21,175 nt of DNA from Actinomortierella ambigua (taxonomy: Eukaryota > Mortierellomycota > Mortierellomycetes > Mortierellales > Mortierellaceae). The DNA is taken from assembly GCA_016098155.1 (NCBI GenBank), contig JAAAJB010000596.1:1-21175 (forward strand), in the 5' to 3' direction. The notes under the pieces were generated by a model that was not told the DNA's origin, searched no databases, and saw only the letters and a program-made list of their open reading frames with translations. The translations under genes and the position numbers were made by a program. Below are positions 1 through 9,396 of this stretch, one piece after another; position 1 is the stretch's first letter; the number at the start of each line of letters is the position of its first letter.

Positions 1-81
1 AAATCATTGCCATTCAGGGATGTTAATGATGTAGAGAGAGGAGTACCTGGGAGAGCTTAGGTTGTTATTTTGGTTCAGCAT
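1..81 (-). CDS. 5' end of a gene leaving the window; paralog of the gene at 20296
   Basis: The start codon is at 81-79 on the minus strand. Exon 1 (81-47) encodes MLNQNNNLSSP plus two bases and ends at a CCCAG/GTACTC donor; the intron runs off the left edge from base 46. The call rests on similarity to the gene that starts at 20296 on the other strand, whose exon 1 encodes MFSQNNPNSP with the donor in the same place and the same phase. Intron 1 matches the right copy base for base as far as it can be followed (bases 1-46). The left exon is 35 nt and the right one 32 nt, so they differ by one whole codon, consistent with both being translated. Function is unknown, and nothing beyond 11 codons is visible. 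It could also be a broken copy whose remainder is missing. Confidence 0.5.
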
Positions 82-202
82 GTTTGTTGTGTGTCAATGT
101 GATGTGTGAAAGGGTTGCGGATGTGTCGAGAGAGTGGCAATAAGAAAAGTGGTTCGAGCGCGTTTGTTCTCTTCGGGGAACAAAAAGAACATTGCCAAAT
201 TT

Positions 203-230
203 GGTACGTCATTGGGTCAGGTGACAGGGA
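203..230 (-). promoter_or_regulatory. Conserved promoter block with CACCTG, CCAAT and TGACGT motifs (left copy)
   Basis: Read on the minus strand, this stretch contains in order an E-box-like CACCTG, a CCAAT pentamer and a CRE/bZIP half-site TGACGT, about 120-150 bases upstream of the start codon at 81. The same three motifs occur in the same order at 20151-20181 in the right copy. They survive although the spacer between CCAAT and TGACGT differs by two to three bases between copies. CCAAT (HAP complex) and TGACGT (bZIP) are known fungal activator sites; their use here is inferred. Confidence 0.45.
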
Positions 231-843
231 GCCTCAAGTGCTGTTTCAGAAGATGCCATGTCGCTATTGCCTTCAACAAACTGATGTTAGACGTCGTGCA
301 ACGAATGTGCGTGCGCGTGTGTGTGCAACCATGCGAACAGGACCTAAAGTGCTGTGGAAAGGGTAAAAAAAAAACAGCACCAGTATCGACTTGGTCCCGC
401 TCGCCTTCAGCGCCAACAACGGTAGCGATAATCACGATGACCTATCCCGGTCCATGTCCTGCTACCCTCCAACGAAAAAGGGTCATCAGCAGTGGAACCA
501 ACTACAACACTCCATGTAGTGTACCATAAGCTACTTCGTTTTTTTCTCCTTCCTTCTCCTTCTTCTGCCACTGCTTCTTCTTCGCCTTCGTCTTGTATAG
601 TCTTAATCTTCTCTTCTCTTCTCTTCATTTTTTTTATCGGCGTACGATGCACCCATACATGACATCTCGGTAATCACATGTCATACTTCCCACAGCAGGT
701 ACCATACGTGCACCACAAGTTATGCCCTGACACTCAGCGTTAGAGAGTGACCTTAAAGTGAACCAAAAAGAATTTAGTTTGTGGAATTTTTAGTCTTTGG
801 CAAAGAAAACACCGGAACAATGCTTGCAAGGACAACGGATACT
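231..843. other. Intergenic stretch, no supported gene
   Basis: No reading frame here has protein-like composition or plausible partner exons. The stretch holds an A-run near 366 and a long CT-rich tract at about 538-630, which gives a spurious Glu/Lys-rich frame on the minus strand. It lies upstream of the left-end gene and probably contains the distal part of its promoter. I see no tRNA, no transposon ends and no strong hairpin. Confidence 0.5.
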
Positions 844-1311
844 ATGTGTAAGAAGCGGCGGGAGGAGGGGTGTTTCCAACGAAAGCGAAAGGGCCTAAAG
901 GAACAGCGAGCAGGGGAACTTTCCCAACCAAGGTAAAAATAAACCCCCTAGATCGCGAGAACACGCCAAAGCATAAAAAAGAAACGTACACGTAGATTTG
1001 TGTGCTTAGGGAAATCGAGATTATCCACGAGTCGGGTAGATCTGCGGGAAATCTTGGGTGGTGGTCTGGGAGAAGGGATGGCGAGAGAAAGCATTGGGCG
1101 TGCAAGGTTGAGTTCTGTCAGTGCCTATTAAGGAGGTTAGTTTCGATATCATTGGAGAAAAACCAGAAAGAGGTAAGAATGTGCCCTTGTGGAAAACTCT
1201 TTTTTTATAGCGTAAGTTTGGCAAAACCTCTTTGTATTCCCTCTCCCTCCCCCTCCCCAGAAAAACGGGCAGGGCGTATGTTGTGGAGGAAAAAAGAATG
1301 TATTTGTGTAG
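844..1311 (+). CDS. Tentative small three-exon gene (100 aa), function unknown
   Basis: Three short pieces join in frame across two introns with good signals: exon 844-932, intron 933-1009 (GTAAAA...CTTAG), exon 1010-1172, intron 1173-1260 (GTAAGA...CCCCAG) and exon 1261-1311 ending in TAG. The 77 and 88 nt introns are of the size seen in neighbouring genes, and an AATAAA lies about 50 bases after the stop. The product would be a 100-residue basic protein with six or seven cysteines, starting MCKKRREEG and ending KKNVFV, with no signal peptide or recognised domain. Agreement of phase at both junctions is the main support. The composition is odd, and a spliced noncoding RNA or chance is quite possible. 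Confidence 0.25.
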
Positions 1312-1486
1312 TCAACCTCGAATCTCACCATAGCGCGGTATGGTCTGTAGTCAATACAAATAAATTCTTATTTTCTCCGCAACCACTTTGACTTCATCGT
1401 CAGCCGCCTCAGGTTACAGTCAGTGCTTTTTTGGGGAGAGGGAGGAAGAAGAAAGAACAAAGAGGTTTTGACATCTTCTACTACAT

Positions 1487-4198
1487 CTACCACGTTGTTG
1501 TCGCCCGCCGATAGTATAATGTATCCATCTGGTAGATGATACACCGAAGATCCTTTTGGCCCGTAGTCTGCGCAAGATCGGCCACCGTCGGTGGCGGTCC
1601 TTGGTACTCGGTCGCATGATCATGACCATCGGCACCAGCACCCTTGGATCTGCCTCCCGACCAAGGCAGCAACTCGAGTCCAGCCCGCTTTGCATCCCTG
1701 CCTCGCAAATAGCGCGACGTGACGACACGCTCAAGTGTCGGATGCTGCTCCGCGATCGTCACCAGCCCTGCATTCGTGTAATGGCGAGCCTGGTGCAGAA
1801 CCAAGGCCTCCAGCTTTGGGCACAGGCCACCGCCGCCACCACTGCCGCCGTCACTGCCACTGTCCGGCACATGAAGCAGGCGGTTCAGCGTCGCGTCCGT
1901 CACCTCCCAGGCGCCGATCAGGGACAACGAAGTTAAACATGACGGAGGGGCTGCAGCAAGAGTAGTAGCTGATGTGTCTTGGGCGTCTTTCTGACGATTG
2001 TGACAGTGACCAATTTCCTCCGTATCTCTATCCTCCTTCTCCTCCTCCTCCTCTTGCTCCTCCATATCCTGCTCTTTCTCCTGCTGATGGGCGCCACCTC
2101 CTATCAGCGACGGGAAGCGATGCCCTCCAATATCCAGCGTCAGCGTCTTCAGCCGTGGACACACCCCTTGGGCCAACACAGTCTCCACCGGGAACCACAA
2201 CGCACACTCGCCCACAAGCTTCAGGCTTTGCAGGTTAGGGAGGTGCCACCACCATCGAGTGTCATTATTCTTCTTCTCTTGCAGCAATTTTTGCCTTGGC
2301 CGCCTCCAGGCTTCCATCTTGGCCCGTCGCATATCGGACGCCGGCGGGATAAAGAACCGCCGTTCGTCGCCCAGCCAGCCCGCCCCATAAAGTTCGAGGG
2401 ACGTCAGCTGGGCGCCCATCGAGCTGAGTGACCTTGGTGAGAACGTCACGGCCGGGTAGCCCTTGAGTACCAGACGCCGAAGACTTGGGAGGCTCCACGC
2501 TCTGGTAGAGGAGGAGATGTTGGTACTGGTGGTGGTTGATGATGACGACGACAAAAGACTATACTTGGGCGTATCATCCACGACCTCCAACACCTCTAGG
2601 CATGGACATTCCAGAAGGATACTACCCATTATATCCTCCCAGTGGATCATCCCTCGAGCCGAGATGTGGAGCGAGGTCAGATTCGGGCAGTGCCACCCTC
2701 CTCCTCCTCCTCCTCCAAGCTGGATCTCGGGTCCGTGCCGAAAGCTAGGGTCGTCGATATCGCGTTCACTAGCGGTCTTGGATGCCGCCAGGGTCGCCAA
2801 CGACGGCCGGCATTCGAACCGCACCGTGCACAACGTCTCACCAAAGGCCGCCAACGCATCTTCCAACAGCGTCGGCAGGTGCTCGGGCGTCTCGTATTCA
2901 ACGCGAAGGTGTTGCAAAGGGATTCGAGGTGATTTCCTGGCAGTGGGAAGGTCCGTGTTGCTGTTGCTATTGATGCTGTGGTTAATATTGTCCTGTGGTG
3001 GTGGCAGTGGTCTCGCCAATCGGAAGGTGTCGGGACGGGAGCATAACAACGCTAACGATCGTAGGGACCGAAAGCGCCTCCAGATCGATCCGGGTATCAC
3101 TGGGGGTATGATTGGAGGCATTGGCGGCGGTAGTACTGCTGCCAAAGGACAAGAAGAATTAGAAGTGCCACTATCACCTCTTTCTCTTCCTTCTCCTTCC
3201 TCTTCTGCTTCTCCTCCTGACAAAAAATCGATCGATTGCACAGCCTCAAAATCCGCGTCAGTGGCTGCTAGTCGCAAAAACGTGGCCCAATTTTTCAAGT
3301 CGAGTGCTCGGAACCGGTCCACACTCGCCACCATAGTCATATCATACAGGACTCGCACCAGCTTTAGCATTTCTGCATTGGCCCATTCTTCGCTTGCCAG
3401 ACGCACAACGTCCGCCGTCCTGAGACGAGACGCGTCGCTGCCGCGAGCTAGTCGTCGTCGTCCTCTCGTCTCCCACTGCCGCATGTAATGGAGGGCGCCC
3501 TGTATTCTGTTCAATCGGCAGACTCGGCGAATAGGAGGAGGAGGGGGACCCTCCTCCTCTGGTTGTCCCATGTCAAAGGTGATGTGCTGGACCGCCTGCA
3601 TGTTATCGATCGCGCTCATAAACCGGTCCAGATCGTAGAGTGGGACCACAACATCGGTCAGGCGGCACCACTGCTGGTGTTGTCCAAGCGTCCAAGCCAG
3701 CGAACTGGTGACGGCATTGATGATGCTTCCTGGTGCGGTGGCATTCCAGGGAAGGCCGGTTGCTTGCTCGACCCAATGCATCGAGAGGGCGAGCTTTGGC
3801 GAGGCCACAAAGTCGACTAGTCCGTCCATGGACTGTACAAGCGCCAAGTAGTCTATCCGAGTGGGTGGGGACCGTTGCTGCATGGTGGTGGGATGTTTTG
3901 TTCGCCGTCGAAAGTCCCTCAGCTGCCCCAGGAGATCATGGTCGTCCTGAACGTCCTGGCTGTGGAGGGACTCAGAGTGGTCAACGAAGAACTCAAAGAG
4001 CCGTCCATGGACGCGGTGTGGGTGAATGGTGGCTAGAGCGGCTGAGTGGAAAGGGTTGCGGTACAGCCGTCTGCTTGTGATCTCATAGACTTGATGGCTG
4101 ACTGTCAACAGTGAGAAGAGAGTTGATAGGTCGTTTACTTGGTGGACAATGTTGACGAGGACGTTGGTTGGGGGCGCGTCTTCCTCCAGGTCTGCCAT
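1487..4198 (-). CDS. F-box / leucine-rich-repeat protein
   Basis: A single exon encodes 903 residues from the ATG at 4198. The frame stays open to 4462, but those upstream residues translate the gap to the next gene, so MADLEEDAP is the likelier start. Residues about 5-45 form an F-box-like helical segment (LVNIVHQVNDLSTLFSLLTV followed by a Leu-Tyr-Arg-Asn region). From mid-protein to the C-terminus there are irregular leucine-rich repeats introduced by pieces such as CPNLTSLHIS, LPSLRRLVLKG, LPNLQSLKLVG, CPRLKTLTLD and CPKLEALVLH. An acidic Glu-rich linker interrupts the last repeats, and Ser, Gly and Pro runs split others. Proteins of this design are substrate receptors of SCF ubiquitin ligases, with the F-box binding Skp1 and the repeats binding the target. 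The target is unknown. Fungi carry many such genes, so no ortholog is assigned. The F-box match is weak by eye; the LRR part is clear. Confidence 0.8.
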   Translation of the reverse strand: MADLEEDAPPTNVLVNIVHQVNDLSTLFSLLTVSHQVYEITSRRLYRNPFHSAALATIHPHRVHGRLFEFFVDHSESLHSQDVQDDHDLLGQLRDFRRRTKHPTTMQQRSPPTRIDYLALVQSMDGLVDFVASPKLALSMHWVEQATGLPWNATAPGSIINAVTSSLAWTLGQHQQWCRLTDVVVPLYDLDRFMSAIDNMQAVQHITFDMGQPEEEGPPPPPIRRVCRLNRIQGALHYMRQWETRGRRRLARGSDASRLRTADVVRLASEEWANAEMLKLVRVLYDMTMVASVDRFRALDLKNWATFLRLAATDADFEAVQSIDFLSGGEAEEEGEGRERGDSGTSNSSCPLAAVLPPPMPPIIPPVIPGSIWRRFRSLRSLALLCSRPDTFRLARPLPPPQDNINHSINSNSNTDLPTARKSPRIPLQHLRVEYETPEHLPTLLEDALAAFGETLCTVRFECRPSLATLAASKTASERDIDDPSFRHGPEIQLGGGGGGGWHCPNLTSLHISARGMIHWEDIMGSILLECPCLEVLEVVDDTPKYSLLSSSSSTTTSTNISSSTRAWSLPSLRRLVLKGYPAVTFSPRSLSSMGAQLTSLELYGAGWLGDERRFFIPPASDMRRAKMEAWRRPRQKLLQEKKNNDTRWWWHLPNLQSLKLVGECALWFPVETVLAQGVCPRLKTLTLDIGGHRFPSLIGGGAHQQEKEQDMEEQEEEEEKEDRDTEEIGHCHNRQKDAQDTSATTLAAAPPSCLTSLSLIGAWEVTDATLNRLLHVPDSGSDGGSGGGGGLCPKLEALVLHQARHYTNAGLVTIAEQHPTLERVVTSRYLRGRDAKRAGLELLPWSGGRSKGAGADGHDHATEYQGPPPTVADLAQTTGQKDLRCIIYQMDTLYYRRATTTW

Positions 4199-4391
4199 TA
4201 TTCTTGTCGAGGGAGGAAGATGGGTGGTTTCTCTGAGGAAAAAAGAGGGATTGAGAGTTGAGAAAGAGAGAAAAATACAAATGTTGGCAAGGTGAACAAC
4301 AACCCCTATATTTTTTTTTCTTTCCAGAAACATCCAAACAACAAGTTTACTTACAACTGCCGCGTTGCCATAACATTCACCCAAACAGAAC

Positions 4392-4748
4392 TCAGGCCTT
4401 CTTGTCCTTCTTGGAAACGGTAGGCGGCTTGAAGATGCGTTCGACCCAGATTGGGTCGACATGCTTCCAGGCGCGGATCATGTCGAGGTCCTGCTCGCCT
4501 TCGTGGATCAGCAGGGCCACCGTGTCAACTTGGCGCTCGTCCTGATAGAGCCGGATTCCATCCCGCACATTGGCTCGCAGCTTGCGCTGAAGATGACTCA
4601 ATTGAGGGAGGAGCTGCCCACCTCTCCATTGAATTTCAGCTGCAGTTGATGGGGCGACATGCTGCTGCTGATCAACACGCAGGACTCGCAATGCTCTTCG
4701 GTAGAAATGTAATGTAGGCAAATGGGGCACAGAATTGATCAATGTCAT
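4392..4748 (-). CDS. LYR-motif (Complex1_LYR family) mitochondrial protein
   Basis: A single exon of 118 residues starts at the ATG at 4748; an in-frame ATG 19 codons upstream adds an unlikely Phe-rich leader. The N-terminal helix carries HFYRRALRVLR, a variant of the Leu-Tyr-Arg signature. The second half (LRANVRDGIRLYQ, then LLIHEGEQDLDMI) matches the Arg-rich helix and closing helix of LYRM2-type proteins, and the end is Lys-rich. LYR proteins are small mitochondrial matrix factors that bind acyl carrier protein and help assemble Fe-S enzymes or respiratory complexes. Which member this is cannot be told; an NDUFB9-like or LYRM2-like role fits best. The loop between the two helices is longer than usual. 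It lies 104 bases downstream of the cytochrome c gene on the same strand, a compact pairing of two mitochondrial genes. Confidence 0.6.
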   Translation of the reverse strand: MTLINSVPHLPTLHFYRRALRVLRVDQQQHVAPSTAAEIQWRGGQLLPQLSHLQRKLRANVRDGIRLYQDERQVDTVALLIHEGEQDLDMIRAWKHVDPIWVERIFKPPTVSKKDKKA

Positions 4749-4852
4749 TGAAGAATAAAATAAAAAAAAGAGGGATCCCAAAACAGAGCAAAAGTCATAT
4801 TGCAAGAGACAGCAGGAAGGAAAAGATCGTCGAGAATCGGGCTAATTTTTTT

Positions 4853-5191
4853 TTATTGCTCCTTCGGAGCCGAGTCTGTTTGTAATGCAAGGAAAGCAAG
4901 GAGGTCTGCACGTTGCTGGGGATCCTTCAAGCCGCGGAAGGACATCTTGTTGCCGGGCATAAACGTTTGGGGACTCTCCAAAAAGCTGCTGAGGTTGGCG
5001 TGCGTCCACTGGACGTTGATGTTCCTGTTGGCGGGTGAATACATGTACCATGGCGCCTGGCCTGCCGGAGCGCCGTAGATACCGTACAGGTTTGGCCCGC
5101 CCTTGTGCATGCCTCCCTTGGCAATTGTATGGCAATGGCTGCACCGGGTCCTGAACAGTCTTGCTCCTTCGATGGCGTCTCCCTTTTCCAT
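4853..5191 (-). CDS. Divergent mitochondrial-type cytochrome c
   Basis: A single exon encodes 112 residues. The haem attachment motif CSHCH is at residues 17-21, followed by GGPNLYG, the Trp of VQW and the axial Met ligand in PGNKMSF, then GLK and a C-terminal helix (RADLLAFLAL). These are the landmarks of class I cytochrome c, which carries electrons from complex III to complex IV in the intermembrane space. The length is close to the normal 104-110. By horse numbering several nearly fixed residues differ: Arg38 is Ala, Lys39 is Pro, Lys72 is Gln, Lys73 is Thr and Lys87 is Asp, while Cys14, Cys17, His18, Pro30, Tyr48, Asn52, Trp59, Met80 and Phe82 are kept. The altered 70-80 segment is usually the most conserved part. 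It may be a second, specialised cytochrome c and not the main respiratory one. There is no cleavable presequence, as expected for this family. Confidence 0.9.
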   Translation of the reverse strand: MEKGDAIEGARLFRTRCSHCHTIAKGGMHKGGPNLYGIYGAPAGQAPWYMYSPANRNINVQWTHANLSSFLESPQTFMPGNKMSFRGLKDPQQRADLLAFLALQTDSAPKEQ

Positions 5192-6444
5192 GTTGCTGGT
5201 TGTGGTTGTTGGGTATACGAGAACAGACGGAGAGAATCGACGTGGGAGGCGGAGGTTGATGGCAATGTAAAGTGGTCGCTAGGGGGAGTGAGTAAGAAGG
5301 AAGGAGAGAAGGAAGGAAGAAACTTGGGATGGGGCAAGAGACCAAAAAGAACCAGGTAGCAGGTAACCGTACGTTGTTGGCGGCTAGTGTTTCTGCTTCC
5401 ATTTGGGACAATGCCGAGGGGTGTGTGTCAGCCAAATGCAGTCTGCGCTGTTCCAAAGGCGGCAGACGAGTAATGTATTCTCGGCGCTACCGCAAAACAT
5501 TAGGAAGTATCCGCTTTTGTCGGAGGGTGTCTCCGAGCTGCATTGAGGCACCAGAGGGCCGCACCAGGTGCCATGCTGGACAGCAAAAGAGAGAGAGAGA
5601 GGAAAGGGGCTTTCTAGATGTCATATCCAGGACCCTGTACATCGAGCTCTAGCGAGGTACTTTGGACTCGTCCGTATACACGCTAGTTGGACTACTGTTG
5701 GAGTGATCCTCTCTCTACGCGACATAAATGGAGGAGCAATTGCGGACACTTGACCTGCGTTACCACTGGCCCCCTCTTCGCTGACCACAAGGCATGGTCA
5801 AAAAGAACCCTAGCGCCATCTTAAAGGCTCTCTCACCCTGCATGACTTTGGCGTGTGTCCCTCTCTCTCCCTACACTTCTCTCTCTCCCTCTACCTCTCT
5901 CTCTCTCTCTCTCTCCCTCGCTCGAGAGTCTAGCTAGTGCTGGATCAAAAAAAAATAGTAACAACAATAGTAAAAGTACGATATCATGAGTCGAGTTGGA
6001 ACGAGTCGTTAGGAGAACCAAACTTGTACTCATGTCCCCATGTTCCCGATGCAGGAGGTTACCGGGACCAAGGCACGCATATCGTGACCCACGCATGGAT
6101 GAGCCAACACTATCCAGGCGAAGAACGGTGTCGTGCCCGACAGGACGGGGTCGCCTAGACAAGAGAAATAAAGGGGAGGGGAGGATGGACCATTTGATAC
6201 TCTGCCTGCAGATACAAGCGCCCCGCCCCCCTCAATGTACGAAACGAACAAACAGCGCACCCATTCGAATCGGCCAAAGTGCTGGACAAGCACCCAAAAA
6301 AAAAAAGGCAGTGTTGTTCAGCATGCTGTTACTGCTACCACATCAGAATGCTGTACGAACTTGCCCATTTAAAAAGCGTTGGTTGGATGAGGGTCCCCTT
6401 TGATCCAAAAGCCCTTTCTTTCAACTTGAACCATTCGTCTCATC
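5192..6444. other. Divergent intergenic region between cytochrome c and the phosphoesterase gene
   Basis: This 1.25 kb separates two genes that read away from each other, so it should hold both promoters. No frame within it looks coding. It contains a CT microsatellite near 5862-5930, an A-run near 6296-6306 and CT-rich and GA-rich patches. I could not identify a CCAAT or TATA element that clearly belongs to the cytochrome c gene. No tRNA-like B box was found. Confidence 0.5.
5862..5930. repeat. CT microsatellite
   Basis: An interrupted run of CT dinucleotides with CCCT variants, densest at about 5896-5915. On the minus strand it gives a false Glu-Arg repeat frame. It is probably length-variable between strains. 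Confidence 0.85.
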
Positions 6445-8831
6445 ATGACAACTCTGCCAGATCCATCGGAGCACCTTTCCCACCATGCCTGGGAACAAGA
6501 ACACCTAGCCGCTATCCATGGCTCGGATTTTGGCAAAAGGCGTCCTACAAAACTATTTAAGCCAAACCCCTTACTAACCGCTCGACAGCCCTCAATGCCC
6601 TCGCACACCATCCACCGCCGCGCAATGCAACTCGTGTGGATCCTGGCTGTCTGGATGGGCGAATATGGCTCGTTTTGGCATTCTGTTCATCGATGCAACT
6701 GGCCTACTCAGACACATTGGGTAAGATGCCTGTGTTTTTTTTTTTGCAATGTTGCAGACTGGAGTGATGTGTATCTTTCTTTTTCCAGTGGATGAACATG
6801 ACCAAATTGTATTCACACCAATTCCTGCTCTTTTTTTCCTAGCACAATAGCGATCCACGGCAAAGAGACGTCTATCGGGTGGCGATCGTGGCCGACCCAC
6901 AGTTGACCGACTGGTACTCGTACAAGCAGGCCGGGTATGCACTCTACTTGACTGAACTCTACACGGACCTGTTCATGCGCCGGAGCTTTCGTCAGCTCCG
7001 GCAGCAGCTCCGGCCCGATCTCGTCCTGTTTCTTGGCGACCTGCTAGATGGTGGACGGGAGACACTGGACGACGAGCGGTTCGACAGGAATGTCGAGCGG
7101 TTCCACGCTGTGTTTGCCACAGAGGAAACGGACTGGAACTCGAGACGATCGCGCCACCGCCAGCATGTGAAGGTGCCCATCTCTCCTTCCTCATCTCAAC
7201 AACAGTATGGTCCGTCCATGCAAACGACAGCCATAACAACATCGGGAGAAACGGCGGATAGCATTCGTGAGATACGGTCGGGCCAGTTTCGATTGATCCA
7301 GAGTGTCCCCGATACAGTCCGCGAGAGACAGGAGGCGCGAGGCCACGACAGGAGTGCACGGCTCTATGTGGCGGGCAACCACGACATTGGATTTGGGGAC
7401 ACCATTATCCGTGGGACTGAAAAAAGGTTCAAGCGAGTCCACGGGCCACTTAATTACGAGATCCCAGTCGGGAACCATTCGTTTGTAATTCTCGACACCA
7501 TGTCCTTGAGCTCAATCCACCAAGAGATCCGCGAAGAGTCACAAACATTCCTCGACTCGTTGGCCGAAGGTATTCCTTAACAAAGCCATATACACGTTGC
7601 CCATGTTTTTTTTTGTTGTTGTTTGCACCCCCTTGAACGCATCTAACCCACACTGTCCCCTTATTTCCTTACGAATGGAATGAAAAACGCACGCCACACT
7701 CCTCCGCACATGTCAACATCAGACACGAGCAAGTCGCTCCCTCGAATTCTCTTTACCCATGTACCACTGCACCGACAGGACACCGTCTACTGCGGCACAG
7801 AGCGCGAGCAACAGCACCGGATGATTGTGGACGAGCGAGGCGAGCAGTATCAGAACCTCATCAGCCAGGATCTGACACGCGAGATTCTGCAAAAGTTACG
7901 CCCCATCATGGTCTTTAGCGGCGACGACCATGACTGGTGTGAGATGAAGCATCGCGTCGGCAGCGGAGGCGGTCGCGACGATTGGCATGTGCCCGAGGTC
8001 ACCGTGCCAACCTTTAGCTTTGCCCAGGGTGTCCAACATCCGGGCTTTGCTCTCCTCTCCCTTTATCGACCTGGTGAGACAGCCGAGTCTGTGACCCAGG
8101 CATCTTCTTTGTCGTCTCCTTCTTCGTCCTCTTCTTCCTCTTCTTCGTTTGCGTATCAGCACTGTGGTTTGCCTGTTCAGATGGCCATCTATCGAGCATA
8201 CACCTGGCTACTGCTTCCGACCTTGCTTTGGATTCTGGCCTATCGAATTTACTGGTTTATGAAGGGCAAGCCCATGTCTTGTGGGAGCAGCAGTGGCGGG
8301 AAACATGCGCCATGGCAGCAGACCTACTATAGTGACTACAAGGAAAAGGCACCGGTGAGCGACGACACGGCGTGCGTCCAGCCTCCACACTCACAACAAC
8401 AACAACAACAGGCTCTTTCCCAGGCCGTCTCGACAGCGACAGAGCTCTCGCCGACTACCCCGCGGGGCAAAAAAGCAATCTTCACGCTCCACTTTCAGAA
8501 CCCACCCGCGTCGACAGCCGGGTCATGTCAGCCGACCGCCGCCCATGAGGCACACAGACATCATGCGCCCCCACCCTTCTCATCCCCTTCCTCCGCCTTT
8601 CCTATTGTGAGCACTACCACCACCACCACCACCGCCGCTACTATCAACAACACCAACAACGAGACACACAAGAGCAGGGTGTTGACCGTGCTGTTGTTAT
8701 TGCGACCGCTGTCTTGTTTATGGGCCACACGCTCGTTCTGGAGGACCGTGCTCGCTGATTGTCTACATCTTGCGAGGCCTGTTCTCGCCTTCTATGGCGT
8801 TTTGCTTCTGTATTCCCTTGCTGTGCATTAG
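6445..8831 (+). CDS. Ted1/Cdc1/PGAP5-type metallophosphoesterase (GPI-anchor remodelling)
   Basis: Three exons (6445-6720, 6843-7569, 7723-8831) join in phase to give 703 residues. The introns are GTAAGA...CTAG (122 nt) and GTATTC...CAG (153 nt). The calcineurin-like metal sites are all present: the Asp of VADPQLTDW (about residue 110), GDLLDGGR (157-164), AGNHD (269-273), FTHVPLH (345-351) and GDDHD (401-405), the last being the form usual for this family. A hydrophobic segment lies near residues 60-80, and two membrane segments lie at about 490-515 and 685-703, with a Ser, Gln and Pro-rich stretch between them. Yeast Ted1 and human PGAP5 remove ethanolamine phosphate from the GPI glycan in the ER so that GPI proteins can be exported; the same role is inferred here. 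An in-frame ATG at 6595 (residue 51), with a TATTTAA at 6554-6560 before it, is an alternative start. The order of motifs leaves little doubt about the family. Confidence 0.9.
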
Positions 8832-9396
8832 AACAAAATAGCAGTATCGGTGGATTATCTGTGCTTTGAGACAACAAATCTTGGTGACACGGACTAAAAA
8901 GAGTCCTTCCTCGGAATCGTGTTTGAACCAATCATGTGCTCCACGCGTAGTAGAGAAAAGGGGTTGGAGGGTAGGGGTGTCTGTTGTTTTTTCTTGTTTA
9001 GCGTGTCATTGTGCGTTCCCGCCATCGTGTAGGCCGTATAGTTTTTCTTATGGTTTCGTGTTGCATGTCCTCGTTAGGAGTGTGGACAGAAAGAGAGCGA
9101 GCGAATGTGATGGGAGAGAGAGAGAGAGCGAGAGAGGGAAGGATGAGCTGGCTCTATTTTTTTTCTCAGGAGCTGTTACCCTGTGCTCTCACAAAAAAAA
9201 AAGGGCATTAGACCAATTTTTCTAATGATTGGGGCTCCCTTGATGTCTCCCCTATCTCGCCTGAAGATAGAAAGATGTGCTCAGAGCCAAACCTGGTGCA
9301 CGATTATGCTGTTGCAGCCTTTTTGTCACGAATGGGAGCAGGCGGAATGGAAGCCAATTGACAACAGTAACGAAATTTCTCTAACGATTTTCACGA

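Larger units (their letters stand above)
1..230 (-). repeat. Left arm of a 20 kb-spaced inverted repeat (promoter + exon 1 + intron 1)
   Basis: Bases 1-230 align with the reverse complement of 20151-20373. Bases 1-55 are identical in both arms, as is a block of roughly 50 bases around 90-140. The arms differ in the coding exon (56-81) and by small indels near 145, 172 and 195. The left limit is unknown because the repeat reaches the window edge. Similarity fades just past base 230. I saw no terminal repeats, target-site duplication or transposase frame in the arm. Confidence 0.9.

Noticed and set aside
2463..3488. 341-codon plus-strand open frame
   Set aside because: It lies entirely opposite the F-box/LRR gene, has Arg/Ser-rich shadow composition and no domain, while the minus-strand frame has clear leucine-rich repeats.
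4199..4462. N-terminal extension of the F-box protein to an ATG at 4462
   Set aside because: The extra 88 codons overlap the LYR gene and translate a T-rich intergenic gap; MADLEEDAP at 4198 is a more natural start.
6789..6842. Shorter first intron of the phosphoesterase ending at 6788
   Set aside because: The resulting exon reaches a stop within 18 codons, whereas the acceptor at 6842 continues in phase into the conserved VADPQL motif.
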